Shown: piece by piece, positions 20,346-26,229 of the stretch
How the letters are laid out: every line of letters starts with the position of its first letter
Numbering within the stretch: position 1 is the first letter of the stretch
Virus record (IMG/VR): IMGVR_UViG_3300008261_000178
Span: 1-26,229 of that record
Reading direction: 5' to 3' (one strand)
DNA length: 26,229 nucleotides
Origin: a virus
Position numbers and translations under genes: made by a program
Notes under the pieces: model-generated
Told to the model about the DNA's origin: nothing
Databases searched by the model: none
What the model saw: only the letters and a program-made list of their open reading frames with translations

Positions 20346-21239
20346 ATGGAAAATACAACACGGTTCATTAAACTGTTCCGTGGTCGTGGAGATGTGTACG
20401 GCTCTGAAGAAGGGTCGTGCATCAAGTCACCATTAACCACGGATGTGTTCACATCCCACCTAGACGGGACCACACCTATTGGTGTGTACCCTATGGTGCC
20501 CATTAAGGGCGACTGGTACACAGTATGGGGATGCACGGACATTGACACAGGTGACCTGCAAGCAGCGAAAGATTTACGAGATGCATTTGCTGTCGCCAAT
20601 GTCCATGCCTTTATAGAAAAGTCAAGGTCTAAAGGTTATCATGTGTGGGTGTTCGCCACAGAGCCAGTGCTTGCACGGGATATGCGGCGTATGTTCCTAG
20701 CGTGTCATCAGGTTGTTGACTACCCTGCCCGTGAAGTAAACCCTAAACAGGAAACACTCGCAAGCACAAAACAATACGGCAACTATGTACGGCTTCCGTA
20801 CCCAAACTGTTCGGATTTATCCATTCCCAACAGGCGTGTCATCACAGACACGGAAGAACCGTATTCGTTTGACGAGTTTCTTAACATGGCAGAAGCCAGT
20901 CTGGTTTCACCAGAAACAATAACACGACTCGCTGGCTTTTATAAAGAACCACCCAAGTCCACACTGATTAACACTGACCACACCCAATGCGAATCCCTAC
21001 CTGACGCTATGCGTAAACTTAGCCCACTCGGCAAAGTTATTTGGCGTGACGGACCGTTAGAAGGTGGTGACCGTAGCCGTGCCCTAGCCAAGTTGGCACA
21101 CGAATGTGTACGAGCAGGATTAAACCCATCAGAAACCAAAGTTGTTTTGGTTGACGCTGATTTGCGGTGGGGTAAATACCACAGCAGGACTAACGGCGAA
21201 CTAGAAATTGATAAACTAGTGGCACGAGTATACACCTAA
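20346..21239 (+). CDS. Archaeo-eukaryotic-type primase (TOTE/PrimPol-like)
   Basis: A 297-residue protein with AEP primase signatures: Asp65 and Asp67 in WGCTDIDTGD, SRSKGYHVWVF (93-103, with His99) and EVNPKQ (130-135, with a third acidic residue). These are followed by YGNYVRLPYP, typical of primases in the TOTE-type group. The C-terminal 100 residues (LPDAMRKLSPLG onward) are helical and may contact the helicase. I use the ATG at 20346. It probably makes RNA or DNA primers, perhaps with polymerase activity. No other polymerase is visible in this window. Confidence 0.8.
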   Translation: MENTTRFIKLFRGRGDVYGSEEGSCIKSPLTTDVFTSHLDGTTPIGVYPMVPIKGDWYTVWGCTDIDTGDLQAAKDLRDAFAVANVHAFIEKSRSKGYHVWVFATEPVLARDMRRMFLACHQVVDYPAREVNPKQETLASTKQYGNYVRLPYPNCSDLSIPNRRVITDTEEPYSFDEFLNMAEASLVSPETITRLAGFYKEPPKSTLINTDHTQCESLPDAMRKLSPLGKVIWRDGPLEGGDRSRALAKLAHECVRAGLNPSETKVVLVDADLRWGKYHSRTNGELEIDKLVARVYT

Positions 21240-21247
21240 GGAGTGTT

Positions 21248-21403
21248 ATGGATAACGAAGAAATGCAAAACCGCTTGCGTATTCTGGAAGATTATGTTTA
21301 TAAACTAGAGCAAGAAGTTTCTGAACTAACAAAAGAACTTCTGATGTGGCGACTTAAAGACGACCCCACATACCCACACCCTGACGCTGAAGAGCCGTTC
21401 TAA
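21248..21403 (+). CDS. Short coiled-coil protein, 51 aa
   Basis: MDNEEMQNRLRILEDYVYKL followed by EQEVSELTKELLMWRLKD forms one continuous heptad-patterned helix with a Pro-rich end (DDPTYPHPDAEEPF). AAGGAG lies just before the ATG. It shares one base with the RusA ATG (TAATG). It may be a small oligomerisation partner of the primase or resolvase. No family is recognised. Confidence 0.6.
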   Translation: MDNEEMQNRLRILEDYVYKLEQEVSELTKELLMWRLKDDPTYPHPDAEEPF

Positions 21404-21759
21404 TGGCTACACGCAAAAAGAAACCAGCGCAACACACCGTTGTTATCCAAGGCAGACCCGTACCTAAGGGACGACCCCGACTAGGTAGAAGGGGGCGTGT
21501 GTTTACACCTGAGAAAACTTTAATCGCTGAAGCCGCCATTCGTGAAGCATGGGACGGACCACTCTTTGAAGGGTCTGTCGCTATTCGTGTATTGTTTAAC
21601 GACACCACCACAGAAGTGACCGTCATAGAATATGACGGCACTAAGTCTAAGTTGCGTGGCGACCTAGATAACTATGTTAAAACCCTGATGGACGGTTTGA
21701 ACGGTGTTGCATGGACAGATGACAAGCAGGTGCATTATGTTGAAGCAACTAAGGAGTGA
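21403..21759 (+). CDS. rusA: RusA-family Holliday junction resolvase
   Basis: A 118-residue protein with the RusA layout: GRPVPKGRPRLGRRGRVFTP (17-36), then GDLDNYVKTLMDGLNG (86-101) with the acidic pair Asp87/Asp89, Lys93 and Asp97, and DDKQV (106-110). These residues form the metal site that cuts four-way junctions. The length is typical. It sits between the primase and another nuclease, so it likely resolves recombination intermediates before packaging. Confidence 0.85.
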   Translation: MATRKKKPAQHTVVIQGRPVPKGRPRLGRRGRVFTPEKTLIAEAAIREAWDGPLFEGSVAIRVLFNDTTTEVTVIEYDGTKSKLRGDLDNYVKTLMDGLNGVAWTDDKQVHYVEATKE

Positions 21760-21762
21760 CCC

Positions 21763-22248
21763 ATGGGCAAGTTCTCCGATTATGATTTACCTGCAAAAAA
21801 GTTTAACTTCCATGAAGACCTTAAGTTTGGGCAGAAAGGCGAGCAACTTGTTGCCGACTTCCTTAACGCAATGGAAGCAGGTTCCTTTGAAGTTAAAACA
21901 GACCGCTACCGTAACGGTAAAATGGTGCTTGAAATTGAACACAACCCACGCAAACGCAGAGATGAAAACGACAAACCCGTATGGGAACCATCAGGATTAA
22001 GCGTCACCAAAGCAGCATGGTGGGTGTATGTATACACGCTGGATGGCGAACAAGGAGCGTTCGTCATTGTTTCAACTAAACGCATTAAACGCTATTTGAA
22101 GATAAACAAAGAAACCTTTAACCGTAAAACAATGTCCAACTTTGCATGGAACTCATCCAACCCATCCAAAGGATACTTACTTTTACCTGAACATGTAAAC
22201 GACCTTATGACAAACCCCGCATACGATGAAGTACGACCCGACAAATAA
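21763..22248 (+). CDS. PD-(D/E)XK-like nuclease, 161 aa
   Basis: Glu28 in GEQLVADFL, FEVKTDRY (42-49), MVLEIEHN (54-61) and SGLSVTKAAWWVYVY (77-91) follow the order of a small restriction-endonuclease-like family found in phages (VKTD, an E-containing strand, then SG.S.TKA.WWVY). AAGGAG precedes the ATG. It may act as a structure-specific nuclease with RusA. The catalytic residues should be confirmed by alignment. Confidence 0.6.
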   Translation: MGKFSDYDLPAKKFNFHEDLKFGQKGEQLVADFLNAMEAGSFEVKTDRYRNGKMVLEIEHNPRKRRDENDKPVWEPSGLSVTKAAWWVYVYTLDGEQGAFVIVSTKRIKRYLKINKETFNRKTMSNFAWNSSNPSKGYLLLPEHVNDLMTNPAYDEVRPDK

Positions 22249-22633
22249 ACTAGGAATCTCCGAAATAGAACTCTTAATGATGCCGTATACAGACACGGAC
22301 ATCACAGACCTAGAACCCAATTGGGAACTCGTAGATGCAGTCACGCAGGCAATGTCCATGCTGACAGAAGAAGAACAATGGGTGCTATACAGAATGTTCT
22401 ACGACAGGGTGACATACGAAGAACTGAAAAACAACCTAGGTATAAAAGCGAAGTCGCACGCATGGCGTAAGACTCGCCTTGCATTAGAAAGCCTAAAAAC
22501 AGAACTACTTAAAAATCCCTTATTTGAAAAAATGAAAGACAATAATGGCAAAACAAACCGACCTAGAACAACTAAGAACACTGCTAGTGGCTCTGAAAAA
22601 AGAAGCGACAAAAATGGGTCTACCGCTGGCTAG
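22226..22633 (+). CDS. Sigma-70 region-4-like HTH protein
   Basis: A 135-residue frame. Residues 40-95 (LTEEEQWVLYRMFYDRVTYE then ELKNNLGIKAKSHAWRKTRL) read like the HTH of sigma-70 region 4 or a small phage transcription activator. The start at 22226 overlaps the nuclease gene's end. The last ~30 residues (NNGKTNRPRTTKNTASGSEK onward) overlap another gene and look like a low-complexity or out-of-frame tail. The function might be late transcription activation (inference). Confidence 0.55.
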   Translation: MKYDPTNKLGISEIELLMMPYTDTDITDLEPNWELVDAVTQAMSMLTEEEQWVLYRMFYDRVTYEELKNNLGIKAKSHAWRKTRLALESLKTELLKNPLFEKMKDNNGKTNRPRTTKNTASGSEKRSDKNGSTAG

Positions 22634-22700
22634 AATCAGAGACATAGAAGACCTAGAAAAAACAATCAACCTAGTGGAGAAAAACCGTGGACTACGATAA
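22545..22700 (+). CDS. Small helical protein, 51 aa, overlapping the sigma-like gene
   Basis: MAKQTDLEQLRTLLVALKKE, then ATKMGLPLARIRDIEDLEKT, ending VEKNRGLR. It is an amphipathic helical protein with good codon flow. It overlaps the previous frame by 89 nt, more than usual here, and the next gene by 14 nt. The natural-looking sequence makes me think this frame is real and that the long tail of the sigma-like protein may be dispensable or mis-called. The function is unknown. Confidence 0.5.
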   Translation: MAKQTDLEQLRTLLVALKKEATKMGLPLARIRDIEDLEKTINLVEKNRGLR

Positions 22701-22974
22701 AGCAAACAAATACAAGCAATACAGCACATGGCTTAAAGCAAAATCAACACAAGAATACGAAGCAGAAATTGCTAGATTAAATGCGGAAGTAGAACGACTG
22801 AATAAGTTAAACAACCAAACAAAATGGGGTCAACCCGTGTGGGAACAACTCTGCCACGAACTAGTGTGGGGACTAGGGCTGTTGGAGCAAGACCCGACAA
22901 GCCCGAAGGCTTGGCGTAAGGTCTTTAATGTGTTAAAAGCATACGAGAACGCAGTGCGAACTGGCGGCGAATAA
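22687..22974 (+). CDS. Hypothetical coiled-coil protein, 95 aa, GTG start
   Basis: Begins with GTG (read as Met): MDYDKANKYKQYSTWLKAKS, then EAEIARLNAEVERLNKLNNQ, a short coiled coil, and a Trp-rich C-terminal part (KWGQPVWEQLCHELVWGLGL). A GGAG ribosome site lies before the GTG. Its stop and the next ATG share one base. Similar helix-plus-Trp small proteins occur in phage replication regions. No function is known. Confidence 0.6.
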   Translation: MDYDKANKYKQYSTWLKAKSTQEYEAEIARLNAEVERLNKLNNQTKWGQPVWEQLCHELVWGLGLLEQDPTSPKAWRKVFNVLKAYENAVRTGGE

Positions 22975-23219
22975 TGAGTGACGAAAACTTTAACCCTTCC
23001 GACATGGACGAACTAAACAAAAAGTTTGACCAAATCATCCGTGACACAGAAAACGGATACTGCGTAGAGTTTCATTTAACACGACTAGCAGCCCGTGACA
23101 TGGTTAAAGAATGGATGCAAGCCCTATTAGGTGACAAAGAAGCATCTAAAAGTTGTATGGACAACTACGATTACATAATGTCCTGCATCATGGAAGAACT
23201 GCAGAAGGACCCAGAATGA
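22974..23219 (+). CDS. Hypothetical acidic protein, 81 aa
   Basis: MSDENFNPSDMDELNKKFDQ, then CVEFHLTRLAARDMVKEWMQ, ending MEELQKDPE. It is helical and acidic, with no recognised motif. It is coupled to both neighbours: TAATG at its start and ATGA at its end. Confidence 0.55.
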   Translation: MSDENFNPSDMDELNKKFDQIIRDTENGYCVEFHLTRLAARDMVKEWMQALLGDKEASKSCMDNYDYIMSCIMEELQKDPE

Positions 23220-23443
23220 CATTTGAAGAATGGATTAACGAAGGCATCAAACTAGGATACTGCAGTCCACTCGTGTGCTACACACACGATGGATTACCGC
23301 TATCAAAAATAGAAGACGAATTAATGTGGGACTCAGGAGAAGTCTGTATCCCCATAATCCGACTCTATGAAGACAGGGACACCAAGATGGCTGTAGAAAC
23401 ACACAGCCTACCAGCCGTGTGGCGCAAACTTAAAGACGATTAG
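23216..23443 (+). CDS. Conserved small phage protein (MTFEEW family), 75 aa
   Basis: MTFEEWINEGIKLGYCSPLV, CYTHDGLPLSKIEDELMWDS, IPIIRLYEDRDTKMAVETHS and LPAVWRKLKDD form a pattern I recognise from many actinophage genomes, function unknown. The ATG overlaps the preceding TGA (ATGA), a better start than the longer upstream frame. It is the last rightward gene, and its end overlaps the convergent endolysin-like gene by 14 nt. Confidence 0.7.
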   Translation: MTFEEWINEGIKLGYCSPLVCYTHDGLPLSKIEDELMWDSGEVCIPIIRLYEDRDTKMAVETHSLPAVWRKLKDD

Positions 23444-23879
23444 CCAACGGTGTTTTAACACCCCACGAAGACTTCGTTGTTTCAATGTGCAACCACTTCG
23501 CCCACGCCTGACCCATGCCGTGCTTGTTGGGTTCCTGCTTGCGCCAACCCTTCTTAGGGGTCCAAATTGTCCCTGCCACATAATCAATAATCATTTGGAT
23601 GCCCCACTCATGAGAGTGGGCAATCATCTCTTTCATAGCGTTCATAGCACTAGCCCGTGTACTATAACGCCAATCTAACGCAGCACCAAAGTAATGCGTG
23701 GACAACGAACCGCCACCACGAACTTCACGCTTATTAACTATACCAACACTGGTACCGCCATGTCGCTTAATCAGGTGGTCCTTAATAGCCACAATGTTCG
23801 GACTAGCCTTGCCACCAAACCGCACCTTATCAAGTGCGGTTGCTTTCTGCCAGTTGTACTGCTCAGTTTTGTTAATCAT
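23430..23879 (-). CDS. M15-type peptidase, endolysin-like
   Basis: A 149-residue single-domain protein with the M15 zinc triad: His62 and Asp69 in STHYFGAALDW, and His131 in WLHIETT. The intervening EWGIQMIIDYVAGTIW fits the VanY/L-alanyl-D-glutamate peptidase fold. Its compact size, with no targeting domain, suits an endolysin domain released through holin pores. Alternatively it is a virion-associated cell-wall enzyme, because it is coupled (8-nt overlap) to a large virion-protein gene. It is the second M15 enzyme in this window. Confidence 0.75.
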   Translation of the reverse strand: MINKTEQYNWQKATALDKVRFGGKASPNIVAIKDHLIKRHGGTSVGIVNKREVRGGGSLSTHYFGAALDWRYSTRASAMNAMKEMIAHSHEWGIQMIIDYVAGTIWTPKKGWRKQEPNKHGMGQAWAKWLHIETTKSSWGVKTPLANRL

Positions 23880-26229
23880 TCTTTTCTATCTTTCCTTTAC
23901 GGGCAAGTTCCTGAAGTGCTTCACGAATCTTGAACTGACGGTTAATCGCTTCACCACGCTGTTGTCGTGGACCAATATCACGGTAAGGAACACCAAAGAA
24001 GTTAGCCACATTAGAACCTTGACGCTCCTGATAAGTTGACTTACCACCCAATTCTCCACCAGCCAAACGCTGCAAGGTGGCGATAGTAGGCAAAGCGTTA
24101 CCAAGAGCGTAGTTAATCTTAGGGTTAATTTCCAGTTTACCTTCAGCGTTTCTACGACCTATACCTTCAAGGTCTGCTAAACTTCCTAAACCAGCGATGA
24201 TTTTGTCAATACCTTTCGCTTCTTCGTATTTATCGGTGAAAGGAATGTCCATAGCCAACTGTTTATCAGCAAGCATTTCAATAGGCAACTTCATAATAGG
24301 GCTGAACTGTCCAACCAACTTACTAGGGCTAATGAACTGACCAACTGTTTGCTCCAAACGAGTCATAGGCATATCAGGTGTCAACACTTTAGTGCCACCC
24401 AAACTAAACGGACCAGCATCGTTAATCCAGCGTGGCATCAAAATGTCACCAGCAGCAGGGTTACGCTCACGCAACTGGTAATAAGCATTATAGTAACTAG
24501 GACGCAACACCATCTCCGTCATCTGCAACGGCAAGTTACGGCTAGTCCACACCCAGAACGGAATAAAGTTCTTCGCCGCTTCGTCAAAACCACTAAGGTC
24601 CGTATAGTCAAAGTGGAATCGTGAAATACGCATAACGGCTTCATCATAAGAGTTACCCTTACGAAGAGTGTCAATAGCCATAGGAAGACGCACAGCGTTT
24701 TCCGTGAACTCGTTAGCATCACCTAAGAAACGGGTAGCCTTGTTGTTCGCAATCTTCTCTGCGAAACCACCACGAAGAGTAGGGTTAACAAAGTCTGACT
24801 GGATACCACGACCCGTAGCCTGAACAGAACGCATAGCCGACTCGTACATCTCACGCTCAGCCAAATCAGTAATGCCCATCTCATCCAACCACTTTACTGG
24901 ACCATGCTGCTTATAGGCGATAGCAGCCTTAATTCCGTCCATGATGTTCTTGTTATCTACACCCGCAACTTTATTCATAAAGGTTGCGGACATAGCATTA
25001 CGCACCACAAACCCAGGGGTCATCGTAGCGTAAATCTTAAAGATTTGGTTATAACGCTTAATTGCACGCAGCCACAAAGCCTGCTCTGCTTTCTTAACCA
25101 ACTTGTCAACATTAGGTCGGATAACCTTATAGAACTCGTCGGGAATCATAACACCAGTGGATTCTAATGCCTTCCATCCATCAAGGATGTCGTCACGCAT
25201 AGAACCACCAATAATGCCAAGTTCAGCATCGGTTAACTCACGAGCAGCCCGTGGAATAGCATCAAACTCCAGCAACGCTAACTGTGCTTCATCAGCATGC
25301 AACTGTGTAACAACACGCTCCCAAGCATCCTTAGCACCAGTGCCTTCAAGACGACTAATAGCGTCCATACGGGCAGTGACACGCTCAGACCACTCCCTTG
25401 ACATTGTCCCTGCAAAACCAGTCGGTGGGTCAGTATAAATAGTGGTCTTTAATAAATCAATGTCTGCACGCAGGGCATCGCCCGTGCGTTCATTCCAGCG
25501 TTCAATAACTTTACGCTGTTCAAACAACGATGCCAAACGCTCTTCCATCTTAGCCTTGCGTTCAAGAACACTGCCTGTTTGGCGACCAGTTTCTGTTGCA
25601 ATCTTAGACTCCAACAACTCAACCTTACGAGCCAACTTAGATTCCTGCTTAGCAAGAATTTCCAAAGCCTTTTCACGGGTAACACGAATGTTTTTACCAC
25701 CAATAGAAACATTAACCATACCCGATTCGGCATAATCAGCGTATGCTCTTTCTGCTGCTTTAACACGGCGAGAACCAGCAGACTTGGCACCACCAACCTT
25801 GCCAGCAGTGCTACGCAAATCACCAGCAATGGATTGACGGGCAGCCAACTCTGCTTGGAGTTGCTGACCAGTTTCACTAACAGCGTCCAGCATTTCGTTA
25901 GCGTCAAGAGAAGCGGTGTGGTAATCTCCATCAACAACGCTACGCAAGAAAGCGTTACCGCTTGTCTGCTGAACAGGGGCACCATTACCAACCATTAAAT
26001 CATCAGTGATGGTTTTCTTACCGAACCGTTCAGCATAGTTGAAGTTATCAGGCAACAAAACCGTATAGGCACCTTCTGCTGCTTCATCCATTTCGTCCAT
26101 AAAGCGTGAAGGAAGAAGCAAAGGTCGTCCATTGGTTCCTTCTTCAATCATTGCTCGCATTGTGTTAACAAACATTTCGTTTGCTACTTGGTCCGAGTTT
26201 TCCAAACCAAGCGAAGCCGCTTGGGCTTG
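23872..26229 (-). CDS. Large virion or polyvalent protein, 5' end outside the window
   Basis: About 785 residues are visible, and the frame stays open through the right edge (QAQAASLG precedes the TTG at 26205), so the true start lies further right. Long coiled-coil-type stretches lie in the first half (KQESKLARKVELLESKIATE). A conserved C-terminal block follows: YNQIFKIYATMTPGFVVRNA, EFTENAVRLPMAIDTLRKGN, RISRFHFDYTDLSGFDEAAK, then FIPFWVWTSRNLPLQMTEMV. This block resembles the C-terminus of internal virion proteins of podovirus-type phages and of DarB-like polyvalent proteins. It is probably ejected with the DNA. It is coupled to the endolysin-like gene. Confidence 0.7.
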   Translation of the reverse strand, partial: QAQAASLGLENSDQVANEMFVNTMRAMIEEGTNGRPLLLPSRFMDEMDEAAEGAYTVLLPDNFNYAERFGKKTITDDLMVGNGAPVQQTSGNAFLRSVVDGDYHTASLDANEMLDAVSETGQQLQAELAARQSIAGDLRSTAGKVGGAKSAGSRRVKAAERAYADYAESGMVNVSIGGKNIRVTREKALEILAKQESKLARKVELLESKIATETGRQTGSVLERKAKMEERLASLFEQRKVIERWNERTGDALRADIDLLKTTIYTDPPTGFAGTMSREWSERVTARMDAISRLEGTGAKDAWERVVTQLHADEAQLALLEFDAIPRAARELTDAELGIIGGSMRDDILDGWKALESTGVMIPDEFYKVIRPNVDKLVKKAEQALWLRAIKRYNQIFKIYATMTPGFVVRNAMSATFMNKVAGVDNKNIMDGIKAAIAYKQHGPVKWLDEMGITDLAEREMYESAMRSVQATGRGIQSDFVNPTLRGGFAEKIANNKATRFLGDANEFTENAVRLPMAIDTLRKGNSYDEAVMRISRFHFDYTDLSGFDEAAKNFIPFWVWTSRNLPLQMTEMVLRPSYYNAYYQLRERNPAAGDILMPRWINDAGPFSLGGTKVLTPDMPMTRLEQTVGQFISPSKLVGQFSPIMKLPIEMLADKQLAMDIPFTDKYEEAKGIDKIIAGLGSLADLEGIGRRNAEGKLEINPKINYALGNALPTIATLQRLAGGELGGKSTYQERQGSNVANFFGVPYRDIGPRQQRGEAINRQFKIREALQELARKGKIEKND

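Overview
This window looks like part of the genome of a tailed double-stranded DNA bacteriophage. It contains both terminase subunits, a portal, a scaffold, a major capsid protein, a collagen-type tail fibre with a collar domain, two M15 peptidases, two small holin-like membrane proteins, and a replication/recombination set. No integrase or DNA polymerase is visible. Several small genes (a DUF2746-like membrane protein, the DUF5872-like and DUF6321-like basic proteins, a 75-residue protein beginning MTFEEW) are of kinds I associate with phages of Actinobacteria. An actinobacterial host, possibly freshwater, is an inference only.

Layout. Genes run leftward (minus strand) from 9449 to the left edge: small terminase, small zinc protein, Ig-like tail protein, collagen fibre, large terminase, zinc ribbon, two membrane proteins, portal, M15 peptidase, scaffold, capsid, small basic proteins. 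Another leftward pair enters from the right edge (26229 to 23430): a very large partial virion protein and an M15 endolysin-like enzyme. If the genome is circular or circularly permuted, these would be the end of the same late block. Genes run rightward from about 9636 to 23443: small accessory genes, a 0.9 kb gene-free region with a terminator and a structured leader, an AAA+ ATPase and its partner, many small genes, then a Cas4/RecB-like nuclease, DnaB-like helicase, archaeo-eukaryotic-type primase, RusA resolvase, a second PD-(D/E)XK-like nuclease and a sigma-region-4-like protein. The arms diverge from a control region at 9450-9635 and converge with a 14-base overlap at 23430-23443.

Most notable signal. 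From about 11.3 to 17.8 kb, coding and non-coding DNA alike are filled with short perfect inverted repeats (stems of 5-9 bp, loops mostly 2-7 nt), often one every few tens of bases. The block begins with a leader of about 400 nt carrying nested hairpins, a three-way junction and a possible pseudoknot. Four genes are preceded by a repeated element, TCCCTACTA followed by a small hairpin touching the Shine-Dalgarno sequence. The stem sequences differ between copies but keep pairing. Stop codons of two genes sit at hairpin centres. Such repeats are also present elsewhere but look sparser by eye. I did not compute statistics.

Other points: the portal seems to lack a block of residues near its N-terminus; an M15 peptidase sits where a capsid-maturation protease is often found; two paralogous small proteins flank a zinc ribbon; and a zinc-ribbon-like protein next to the nuclease has lost its cysteines.
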